Part shown: one piece after another, positions 11,166-20,314 of the stretch
Layout of the letters: each line of letters begins with the position of its first letter
Position numbering within the stretch: position 1 is the first letter of the stretch
DNA from: Podocnemis expansa
Lineage: Eukaryota > Chordata > Testudines > Podocnemididae
Direction of reading: 5' to 3'
DNA: 64,000 nt
Assembly: GCA_007922195.1 (NCBI GenBank)
Contig: ML681991.1
Span: 48,521,089 to 48,585,088 of the forward strand
Position numbers and translations under genes: made by a program
Notes under the pieces: model-generated
The model's input: the letters and a program-made list of their open reading frames with translations, nothing else
Databases searched by the model: none
Told to the model about the DNA's origin: nothing

Positions 11166-11235
11166 AGGGCCCAAGGTTGAGGAAGACACATACCACCCAT
11201 AGGGGTGAGAGGGGAATTTTTTTTGTTTTTGTTAG
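11166..11235 (+). mobile_element. 3' UTR of the REL-endonuclease LINE
   Basis: A short 'gagggcccaaggttgaggaa' type trailer follows the stop codon and runs into a T-rich tract (11216-11231), where the element probably ends. Confidence 0.55.
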
Positions 11236-11362
11236 AAAGCAAAATTAGCAGAAGTCAGGACGTGAATGCTGGCAAGAAGAGCTGACATGCACTAAGGAAG
11301 CAGTAGGTACACAGCAGCAAGCACATTCCAGAAAAAGACCAGAGTGTTCCAATATCCTAAAG

Positions 11363-11532
11363 CAGGGCTCTCCAACTCAAATCACCACAAGGGTCACATG
11401 AGGACTAGTACAGTAGCCCAAGGGCCGCACCCCTGAAACCTTTTCATAAAATGGTATTGCAAATATTGATAGCGATAGTGTTGTTGCGGGGCACAAGAAA
11501 TAACTTCAGGAGCTGCGAGTTTGTAACCCCTG
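11363..11532 (-). mobile_element. short hAT MITE (170 bp)
   Basis: Ends are CAGGGCTCTCCAACTC and GTTTGTAACCCCTG, with flanking 8-bp repeats TCCTAAAG and CCCTAAAG (7 of 8). In reverse complement it matches the element at 56985-57193, including the 'ggccctcgg/cgggccg' and 'atttgcaat' blocks. Confidence 0.75.
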
Positions 11533-11856
11533 CCCTAAAGATAACAAAGGCTATCAAACCCTTTGAATGACAATATGATGGAGTAAAATGTTTCTGCCCA
11601 ATCATGTGATACGAGATAAAGGGTGGTACTTTACCACACCAGAGGGTGGCAACTAACACATCACCCAACTTGTCTGCATGGTTGTATAAAGAGGGTCTCA
11701 AAGGCAGTGTCTTTCTCTGGCTGAGTAAGAACAGAAAGTCCTGCTGTTCACTGAGCTCGTCCCTTGTCAGAGGCAGACATGTATGAACTATTCTTGTAGT
11801 ATATATGGGCACTATCTACTGTGCTCTACCAGCAATAAACCTAACCTAGCATCTTT

Positions 11857-12280
11857 GGCTGTGTTCACACAGCCTCCCTATTTCAAAACAACGGAGGTTG
11901 TTTCAAAATAAGGTTTCGGCTGTTCACATGACGCACGGTTGTTTCGAAACTAGTTAAACCTAGTCTGTGGGCGAAACAACGTTGTTTCACAATGGTTGTT
12001 TCGAAACAACGCCGTGCGAACGTGTTGTTTCGAAACAACGGTGGTTTCGAAACGACTTGTTTCAAAACAACTGTTATCTGAATATGTCGTTTCGAAATGA
12101 CGGTGAGTCATTTCAAAATAACTGTTGTCCAGAATTGCTATTTCGATTCCGGCTTTTCTCCTTATTTCGAAGTGACTTTTTTGCTAATTCGAAATAAGTC
12201 ATTTCGAAATAAGGCGTTATTTCAATACGGTTGTTTCAAAACAACCGTATCGAAATAACCCCCTGTGTGTGAACACAGCC
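11857..12280 (-). mobile_element. Harbinger-type MITE, 424 bp (copy 2 of a matched pair)
   Basis: GGCTGTGTTCACAC and GTGTGAACACAGCC ends are flanked by TTT on both sides. Read on the minus strand it follows the 5793-6215 element almost base for base. Most differences are C/T or G/A changes within TTTCGAAA motifs. Confidence 0.85.
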
Positions 12281-12767
12281 TTTGTCACTAACACAGATCC
12301 TTGGTCTTCTAGGATAATCCATGCATGACTTGGTGTCTGTGCAGAGCTAGGACAGCATCTGCACTGAAAGAACACACACGCAACCAGCAACTGGCAACAC
12401 AAATTAAGAGACCAAAATTGGTGTGTGGGAAACAAGGCCTAACTGGCAAACAAAATAATGAAGTGCTGGTTTCTTTTACTCATCACTCCCTTTCGGGAGT
12501 GGCTCATAAAATCATGGGCCTCACCTGTGATTCTCTGCTCTGAGGCCACAAGAGAGAGAGTCAGGTCAGAGACAGAAGCTGTATTGGCTTTCCTGCTGTT
12601 CTCTCATGTGTATTTTCAAGTTTTCTCTTCCAGGAAAGAGGACTTGGCTTCCACAAAAATGCCAGCACCAGCCCATTGCAACTAACGTCTCCCCCCCCCC
12701 AAGTACATTTGCTACTTGGGATGGAGGGCCCTGGACCTTGTTTAACATGGTTTAATTCTGGACAATG

Positions 12768-12850
12768 ACAGGGTCATTTGTTAGTCTTTAAAAGTGCCAT
12801 CAGACTCCTTGTTTGTTCTGCTGGACTAACATGTCTACCCCTTTGGAACA
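12768..12850 (+). mobile_element. truncated Penelope-like 3' tail
   Basis: Only the distal part is present: 'tttgttagtctttaaaagtgcca', 'actccttgtttgttctgctg', 'gactaaca' and 'acccctttggaac'. The hammerhead-like part is missing. Confidence 0.7.
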
Positions 12851-13390
12851 GGACTCCTTGTCTGTTAACACCACTGACTCAGACCCCACATGTCAGGACC
12901 GGGGAGAGCTGTGAGTTTCTAGGGTAGGACTGAGTTATGGAGGTGTGAGGTGGTGAGGACGCAATGTACATCTGCTGCTAAAACTGAAGTGTGAGAGCAG
13001 CATGGGTGGGCATTCCTACACTAGCTTTCCTCCAGCTAGCATGGGCAAGAATAGCAGTGGGGACATGGAGGTATCAAGAGTCTCTGGAAGACTGCTACAA
13101 GGGAAACTACCCCAGGGTGAGCCCTGTGCTACCTGCTATTGTGACCCCCATTAGTGAGATAGAAACTGGCATGGTTCTGCCCACTCACACTACACTCATA
13201 TTTTCACTTGCTCAGAAGGTGCCCTCTGAGATGTCTCTGATGTCCAGGTCTCTGGCAGGACTGGTGCTGTGTCTTCCCCACCCCTGCCCAACCTGCTGGA
13301 CCAGTGCATTTAATTGCTACCTGTTGGAGAATTCAACTACTTATTGGACTTTCCCAGACCACTCCTCCCCCTCTATGTCTGGTTGGGCTT

Positions 13391-13397
13391 TATATAA
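13391..13397 (+). promoter_or_regulatory. TATA box of the RNase A-like gene
   Basis: TATATAA stands in 'gggctttatataaccc', about 30 bases before a plausible exon 1 and 588 bases before the ATG. No other TATA box with a suitable donor downstream was seen nearby. Confidence 0.5.
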
Positions 13398-13420
13398 CCC
13401 ATCTCCAAGACTGGAAGGAG

Positions 13421-13493
13421 GATCAGGGTGAGATTCAGCTCTGCAGAGGCTGGGTTCTATCACTCCCAGGGCAACGAAGAAACAAGGACTTGG
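13421..13493 (+). other. predicted non-coding exon 1 of the RNase A-like gene
   Basis: The start is placed about 25-30 bases after the TATA box. The end is set by a strong donor (acttgg|gtgagt, GT at 13494). RNase A-superfamily genes usually have a short non-coding first exon and one coding exon, which this reproduces. An alternative donor lies near 13428 (cagg|gtgaga). Confidence 0.4.
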
Positions 13494-13954
13494 GTGAGTT
13501 GCAGGAGACTCCAGCATCTGGGAGAAAGGAAAGAACAGTGTTGCATGGGGCTGCAAAGGCAGGGTTTGTTTCTGGGAGGCAGATCTAGTGGTTAGAGAGG
13601 AAGGGGCAGGAAGCTGGCGTTCTTGGGTTTACTCTCTCTTAACAAAGTGAGAACTAAAAGAACTTTTCAGACATAAACTTTGCTTGTGACCATCCTAAGT
13701 TTGTGATTTTGCCTCTGAAAAAGAGAACAGGGGATTAAAAGAGGTAGGGGTTGATCTCCTCCACAAGTCTGTGCAGCACCTGGTAGAATGTGGTGGGCAG
13801 CACCTAAAACCCAGAGTTCTACTCGTGGGTCTGGCAAGGGAATGGAATAATGGGAATGGTTCTGGGGGCAGAAAGGAGTAGAAGGAGGAACAAGAGGTTC
13901 CATGGCAGATGACTGTCCCACGTTGTCTCCACCTACACCTTCTCCTCACCACAG
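13494..13954 (+). other. predicted 5' UTR intron of the RNase A-like gene
   Basis: It runs from GTGAGT to a pyrimidine-rich acceptor (ccttctcctcaccacag, AG at 13953-13954). A second AG at 13963-13964 is also possible. A tRNA-SINE-like fragment lies inside it at 13578-13625. Confidence 0.4.
13578..13625 (+). repeat. tRNA-derived SINE fragment
   Basis: It contains 'tctagtggttagag', an A-box-like start common in amniote tRNA-derived SINEs, followed by 'gttcttgggttta' in the B-box place. It is short and degenerate. Confidence 0.4.
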
Positions 13955-13978
13955 GTTGTTCCAGTGTTAGATACAACC

Positions 13979-14398
13979 ATGGCCCTAAGTGGACACCGCC
14001 CTGCCCTCCTTCTGACCTTCACCCTGCTGGCCGCCTGCCTAGCCTTAGCCAATGGGCAACCATGGGTCATTCTGAACAACCTATTCAACAAATATCATGT
14101 GGACTTCCCACTGACCCCTGACACTGATCCCAATGCCTACTGCACTGGGATGATGAAGGATCGAGGACTATTCTGGAAGCTGGTCCATACCTTCATCAGT
14201 GAACCAATTCCAGCCATCACCGATGTCTGCACGGTCGGAGGGACATCTATTTTTGGTGGGCTGCGCAGGAGCATCAATTTCTTCTCCACCACCACCTGCA
14301 CATACAACCCACTGAGCGTCTCCTACAGTGGGACCAGAATTTCCAGGAAAATTGTTGTTGCCTGCTGGAACGACCTCCCTGTGCTCTATGTGGAGTAG
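13979..14398 (+). CDS. secreted RNase A-superfamily protein, probably non-catalytic
   Basis: The 139-residue protein starts at the first ATG after the splice acceptor, in a strong context (A at -3, G at +4). Residues 1-26 form a signal peptide ending ALANG, and the mature chain starts at Gln27. The RNase A fold is shown by the YC-x2-MM-x2-R block (54-62), HTFI at 70-73 in place of NTFV, DVC at 82-84, TTTC at 104-107 and IVVAC at 125-129. His40 and Lys67 correspond to catalytic His12 and Lys41. The third catalytic residue, His119, is Leu136 (codon CTC). Cys55, 84, 107 and 129 keep the bonds C26-C84 and C58-C110. The bonds C40-C95 and C65-C72 are gone on both sides, with Trp66 in the C40 place. 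The mature chain is nearly charge-balanced, unlike cationic RNases. It may have a binding or signalling role, as suggested for non-catalytic mammalian family members. An expressed gene is likely but not proven. Confidence 0.88.
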   Translation: MALSGHRPALLLTFTLLAACLALANGQPWVILNNLFNKYHVDFPLTPDTDPNAYCTGMMKDRGLFWKLVHTFISEPIPAITDVCTVGGTSIFGGLRRSINFFSTTTCTYNPLSVSYSGTRISRKIVVACWNDLPVLYVE

Positions 14399-14527
14399 AG
14401 AAGGGTCCCACTTAGGTGTGGAGGGCAAGCAGGGACCCTGATGTTTTCCTCTTATTCCCACTCAGACCTGTCCACTGCACAATAACCCCCAGCTCTCCCT
14501 CATCCCACAATGCAGGTCAATCCTTCC

Positions 14528-14672
14528 TGCCCATTATACAGTACAACTACCACTTTCCCATCCCCATCATCTGCTGCCCCAGTGCCTAATATCCAGTAGA
14601 GCTGTCCCTTCCCCACCCCACCCTCTGCTGCCCCCAGTGCCCATTATGCAGTACAGCTGCCCATATCCAGAG
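14528..14672 (+). repeat. ~65-bp tandem units in the 3' flank of the RNase gene
   Basis: About two and a half units carry 'cccattatacagtacaactac', 'cagtgcctaatatccagtag' and 'cagtgcccattatgcagtac', separated by C-rich spacers. They fall where the 3' UTR would be. No AATAAA is visible up to about 14.9 kb. Confidence 0.6.
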
Positions 14673-15700
14673 CCAGGGAATGCCTCCCTTGCTTTATCCT
14701 GTTAGACTTCTCTGATCTCAGAACTGGAATTGAGCCAAGAGACATAAATCTCAGTGCTTCTCTGCCATTGGGAAGAGCCAGGAGAAGAAGCCCCACAGAG
14801 TCCAGCATTGAAAATGACTCTGGTTAAGGCTCTTCCTCTTGAGGATGAAGCAGGGGGGTGCCAGTGGCATTCAGCAATGATTTCAGGGGTGGCACAGAGC
14901 TGCATCCTTCCAGTTATGTCCCTGCACTAGCTCCTCCTCATTGCTTCAGTTGAAGAAATCAGCTAAAGAGAGGACAAAGGGAAGAACTTTTTAAGAGCCA
15001 ATGTTTGCTCATAACCATCCTAAGTTAGCGGCTGGAAAAGTGTTTCTATCAGTCCTCTCTTTGGTGAATCTCTGCCCCTGAAGCCTAAAACCTGCATTCA
15101 ACCAGGAGAAACCCAGGATATCACTCAGTAAAAGCCACCTGCTTAGAACCCAAGATTCTGGTTGCAGGGTCGTCCCCTACATTCTCACTCCTCACAGATA
15201 CCTCACTATGCACTCAGGCATCCTTGGATCACTACCATCTGCTTCTTCCCTTCAGATTGTAACACATGGTGTCTCTGCCCCAGACTGTCACTGAGATTGT
15301 CAGAATTTAGTTCAGTTCAAGGCAGTGTTTCCCCATTTACATGGCCTATGAGGACGTCCTGAATGGTCATAAACAATTCAAAGGAAATGTGAGTCCTCCT
15401 GGTGTCACCACTAACTCACAGGAGTGGGGGACACTGATTGCAGCAGTGGTCAGAATCACAGGTAAAATGACACCTCTGTTCCTATGGGAGATTACACTAT
15501 TTAGGCAGCCAAGCAACACGTTAGACCTGTTAGCTACACCATCACTAATAACCTTCAAATCTTTTTCAGTATCACTGATTCACAGGGTTGAGTTCCCCTT
15601 GCACCTCATCCTTCTTATTTGCTTTCTTCCTTGTTCTATGCCTTTGAATAAGTTGTATGGAAAGAAAGATCTTTGGATAGATAGGTTTTAAAATGTTTCA
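14673..15700. other. no gene recognised; weak similarity to the RNase 5' flank
   Basis: A block at 14980-15040 ('accatcctaagtt' region) resembles 13655-13710 upstream of the RNase exon, hinting at a local duplication. No second RNase exon was found: no YC-x2-MM or CKxxNTF-like coding run is present. Confidence 0.4.
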
Positions 15701-16790
15701 GACCAAATTGTGTCATCTATAATAATGTCCACTTGACCATGCAATTTTCTAAGAAGCCATCTGCGACGTTGTCTGGGTCTCTGGGACTGTTTATGGGTTA
15801 TCTTTCATATTAATATTTCATATTTGCAATAATTCTTATGTGAGATACCATGTTTGGTATCAATAGAAAGGCTGTAATCTGTTAGGAATGATTATATGGT
15901 TTATATGTAGGTATGATATCTTTATTAAAAGTAAGGAATCTATTTGTTTTATGTGCATTCAAAGTTATCTGATTCTAATGCAATCCCAAACTCGGTGTCT
16001 GCAAAACTGTTGTCCTCTTGATGGCCCATCAAGGGAACTCCTACGAACAGTGCACCTAGGAAGAAACCTGTTTGACCTGTCACCCAGTGTGACTTAACTC
16101 CATTTTGATTTGGCAAGGACTCTGATAGCATGGGAAAGCCAAAGGTGATAAAAAGCAGGGGCCCCATCTCCATTTGGTCTTCAGTCTCGCTGCAACCAAC
16201 ACCATCTTCTGGAACTATTCTTCTGGGACTCAACAAAGGACTGAGACCCACCCAGATGCTGGCTGTATACCAGAGGAATTGGAGTAATTTACAAACTACA
16301 GATTCTTCAAGGAATTGCTTTCTATGGACTCTAAATCACTGGTATGTATGTGAGTCACTTTGACCCTCTAACATCTTTCATTTTGCTTCTTTTCTTTTTA
16401 TATTAAACCTTTAGTTGTAGTTACTAAAGGATTGATCAGCAGCATGGTATACTCGATAAGATTCAAACTTGTATTGTTCTGGGTTATGTGGCTGGCCCTT
16501 TGGGGTCCAGAGAACCTATTTCTTAAAGAAACCCAGTGGCTAGGTGGGAACCAGAGGTACTGAAGTGCAATAAAGGGGGTTGTTGCTATTTTGTTATGCT
16601 TGGTGATGACCAGAGTGGGGAATCAGAAGCATGTTTTGTTGCTGACTGGGACACTGGTTTAAATACCACCCATCAGCGATTTGGGGGGGTTGGGCCCTGG
16701 TTTTTGTAGCTTGCCCTGATTTTGTCACATTAAGAAGGTTATCCCAGGAGGCCCAGGTCACACCATCTCATGCAGGATGTCTTCCAGTCA
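15700..16790 (+). repeat. possible old LTR-type repeat
   Basis: Features that suggest an LTR are a TATA-like 'gataaaaagcaggggccc' near 16150 followed by a leader with 'gtcttcagtctcgctgcaa', and 'gcaataaagg' near 16568. No flanking coding region or target duplication was found. Confidence 0.3.
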
Positions 16791-17534
16791 AAATGAAAAT
16801 AAAATCCCTTAGTCTATTGGCTCTCATTCTTTCTAGACTACTGTACCCCCTTTAAAGAGACTGCTCTGTCTTGCACAACACCAGGTTCCACCTCGCTAGA
16901 AGAATGACTTGCTTACAAAATCAGACACAAAAATTATGCAGCATACGCATATTGAGAAATTCTGGCTTTCTAATTTTTACCATAGAATTATAAAATACAT
17001 CAGCTGGACTATAACGAGTTTACTTACATGTTGGTATTTAGTTGACAGAGCAGTATAAACGTGCCACTGCACATATGGAAGTGCAGTTTGTGCTGACTTC
17101 ATTAGTGCATTTTATGTAGCCTGGTACAATATAAGGCAAATATTGAAATGAGTCAGTTTTCCCCCAGCAGACCTTTGTAGATCCTCCAGGGTACCCAGAC
17201 CTTTCTTTGAGAACCTGTGCCCTACACTGCGACACCATACACACAACCCATGGGGTGGCCAGCAAGTGACTTCTAATTGTCCATATATTGTTCTCTTCTT
17301 GAATTTCTCATGGATCTTTTATGCCTTCTGCTTGTGGAAATTCATGATCATCCTCATCCTCTTGTCTAGGCACATGAAAGATCAGCACCATTACCAAAAG
17401 GTAGCTCAGAGTAGGGGTTCAAATATCGAATGGAGAGAAATGACGTCTTGCTGTCAGGGGGCAATCAGTGAGAAGCCTGGGGCAAGCCCCTGGGCAAGCT
17501 CCCTATAGGTATATTAATAAACTAAAACTATTAA
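16791..17534. other. no gene recognised
   Basis: Short frames only, without known domains. Confidence 0.35.
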
Positions 17535-17720
17535 TTATTCAGTTAGTTAATTAATGACCACTTCCTTTAAGGGTTTAGTTTCACACAGTGTCAGAGACAG
17601 GCCTTGGCTGCAGACACAGTTTGTTATTAGCGCCATCGAGGGTAGGATTAAAAAGCAGTTTGGGGCAGAATCCTTTCTGAGGGTTTTGCCCAGGGTGGGG
17701 ATAAAATCACCAAGGGGTGA
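17535..17720 (+). repeat. dispersed or duplicated block, partner at ~53.71-53.90 kb
   Basis: Shared blocks are 'gttaattaatgac(c/a)a', 'ttcct(t/c)taag', 'gtttcacaca(g/c)tgt', 'cagaatc(c/t)tt', 'ttg(c/g)cca' and 'ggataaaa'. The two copies are in the same orientation 36 kb apart. The class is unknown. Confidence 0.5.
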
Positions 17721-19028
17721 GATGGAGTTTTAGTTCATTTATAGACTAAGGAGCTGCACACCTTTGAATGCCAGATTCATCCAGCTTGACTTCCAGTGCA
17801 GCACTTGATTAAGAGGCAATTCTTTCTTGGGGTTGTCATGTGAGCTTTCTGGATTTTATACTGATTCATGTGGGTCTTGGAATGATGCTAGAGGAAGGTC
17901 CATGGAAGATGGGGAGGGGGATAAACTCCACCCACCACTCATCCTCGCCACAGCTGGGACCCCCCCCCCAGTGCCCTCCTCTCCTTCATCCTGCACTTTC
18001 CATGCCATGCCCATCTCCAGCCCCTGTCAGAGCCCATGATGCCTTATCATTCATACTCCAATAGCCTGTCCTTCCCAGGATGTGAGAAGGTTAGGGGAAC
18101 CCAGGCCCCTCCTCTGGGATCCAGCGCAAGGATCCTCTTGCCCTGAGCCACCCCTATTCATTCCTTCCCATCAGAGTCTTTTCCTGTCTCTAAGGTCTGT
18201 TAACACCATGTCCTCACAGCTTCTTCCCAGTGGGTTACTGGGGAGATTCTGCCCACCAGCATCTAGCCTCCCTGGCAGCCATTCAGCTGAATTTCCCATG
18301 GTCCTTCTTCTCCCCTGCAGCTGTGGGTGGAAGCATCATGGACTCCTTGGCTTCTCACCTCAAGGAAGGGATGGACCTCCAGTGTCGGCCAGCTCCAGGA
18401 CTTCCACACAGTGGCCCCTTTCACCCATTTGCCCCCAGGTCCAGGAGGCAGCTTCTCCCCAGCTTCTCCCTTCTGTGAGCCAAAGGCCTTTCCGCTGTCC
18501 TGAGTCAGGCTCTCTGCACACAGTGTAGCTCCTCTGCTACCTCTCACCACAGTTACTGCATGGGTCTCTGGCTGACATCCTCTTCTCTCCTTCCCCAAAC
18601 CCTACCTATCCTCCCCCACACCCTCCCAGTATGAGAGGCAGCTGCCTATGTGCCCCTTTAAAGGCAGGAACTGGATCAGTGTGGGACTGGGGACGATTCA
18701 CTCACTAATCTCTTGTTCCCTTCAGGGCTGACTGGGACAGTGACAGCCCAAAGTGTGGTGGGGGTACCTTAAACAGACACCTTCCATACGGAAGCTTGGG
18801 AGAGACACAGGAAATTTGAGCAGGAGGAGGGATGGGTGCAGACAGCATTAGTGAGTGGAAGAGTCCCATAAAATCCCAGTTTCCTGTGATCCAAGAGGAG
18901 TGTGTATAAATGAAAGGATGATTGTGAAAACTTGGCATTTCTAAAGCACTTTCCATCAAGGTACCTAAGCAAAAACAATGAAGTAAGCCATTACTCTGAG
19001 ACAGGCAAGTATTATCCCTGGTTTGGAA
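17721..19028. other. no gene recognised
   Basis: A C-rich stretch (17930-18620) gives overlapping open frames on both strands without any domain, so composition is the likely cause. Confidence 0.35.
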
Positions 19029-19150
19029 TGCATTAGTCTAGTTCAGCAAAACAAAAGAGGAGTCCTGTGGCACTTCAAAGACTAACAAGCTAACAAAATT
19101 AAATTTGCCAGTTTAAAAAGTGCCACAAGACTCCTCTTTTGTTTTTCAGC
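19029..19150. mobile_element. two Penelope-like tails head to head (short palindrome)
   Basis: The minus copy (about 19029-19095) carries 'gaggagtcctgtggcacttc' and 'aaagactaacaag'. The plus copy (about 19110-19150) carries 'aaaaagtgccacaagactcc' and 'tcttttgtttttcagctag'. The two can fold back on each other. Confidence 0.65.
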
Positions 19151-19264
19151 TAGGCAGTGACACTGAAACTTTAGAGTTGACTGGAGAAGAGCCTCACCTT
19201 TTGTTTTGCTAAGAAGGCTGATCTCAGTCTCACACAGCCTAAGGCCATGGCATGCTGAAATTTA

Positions 19265-20262
19265 GGCTATGTCCACACCTAGGTGGTTAAATCAATTTAA
19301 CTTAAATCGATTTAACCAAAGTGAAATAAAACTTGTTAAATTGATTTCAGTTGAATTTGATTTGGGAGGGGGCACCCTCGGCAGTGTGGCAACATGGCCC
19401 CCTGGCAGGGCCATGTTGCCACCCAGTCCCCTGCCTGGCTCTGACCTGAAAAGCCAGGCAGAGGAGAAAAGTCTGAAGGGCAGGGATTCTCCTCCACCCT
19501 GCATCCCAAGCCGCTGGCCAGGCGGCTGGGGAGGGACTGCAGGGCACCCCACATGCCCCACAACTGCCTGGTAGCAGGGATAGTGAACCTGCAACACTGG
19601 CTTCCCAGCAGCTGTGGGGCAGCGCAGGCAGGGAAGCCATCATGCCCCCCAGCTTCCCAGCAGCTGCCAGGCAGAGTGGGCTGGGAAGCTGGTCTGCCCC
19701 CAGCTTCCCAGAGGCTGCAGGGTAGTGTGGGCTCCCTGCCTGCGCTGTCCCGCAGCTGCTGGAAAGCCAGAGTGCGTGCCAGCTTCCCTGCCCACGCCAC
19801 CCCACAGCTTCTGGGAAGCCACCAGCTTCCTTGCCCGCCCCACTCAGCCAGCTGCCAGGAGAAGCAAAGCTCGGGGTGATCCCCCACCACTGGCCCAGTC
19901 AGGTGGAGGTGGGCGTGGACCCCCCTGTGTCCCTCTGCACCTCCCATACTTCCCTGGCCAGGGTGCTGGGGGAGGACCTTCCTTCCAGGGTGCCATGCAC
20001 CCTGGGAGTGAGGTCAACTGTTGTAGCAATATGTGGGTCATGTCAACATAACAGAGCAACACAGAGGTATTTCAAAACCCCAGTTTCATGATAGCCCTCC
20101 TTTTGATAGAAAACTAGGTTTTATTATTTCAAAATGATTTTCCTTATTTTGAAATAAGGGAGCTCCTTATTTTGAAATAGGGAAATGTTGTGTGGACCTA
20201 AGCATTTTTAAATAAAAATAAGCAGTGTTATTTTGATATAAAACCTGTGTGTGGACATACCC
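19265..20262. mobile_element. Harbinger-type non-autonomous element (998 bp) with GC-rich core
   Basis: Ends are GGCTATGTCCACACC and GTGTGGACATACCC, flanked by TTA on both sides (3-bp duplication typical of PIF/Harbinger). Terminal zones are A/T-rich with AATTTAAATCGATTTAA-like and TTATTTTGAAATAA motifs. The core (about 19370-20000) is GC-rich with tandem units. The block 'gtggcaacatggcccc' is shared with the coding element at 27784-31339. Confidence 0.85.
19600..19830. repeat. GC-rich minisatellite inside the Harbinger element
   Basis: There are about four degenerate units of roughly 50-60 bp, each with 'agcttcccagcagctg' type sequence and a 'gcagggaagc' partner. They explain the open frames on both strands. 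Confidence 0.6.
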
Positions 20263-20314
20263 TTATATGCTCCATGCAGGTAGCATCCAGGGCAACTCAG
20301 AGAACCAGACTGAA

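Noticed and set aside
13964..13978. Earlier GTG as a start for the RNase protein
   Set aside because: GTG is not a plausible start in a vertebrate nuclear gene, and ATG 13979 has an ideal context followed by a proper signal peptide.
18082..18598. 148-codon plus and 111-codon minus frames
   Set aside because: C-rich tract with open frames on both strands; no recognised family.
19336..20051. Frames up to 203 codons on both strands
   Set aside because: GC-rich minisatellite core of a non-autonomous Harbinger element.
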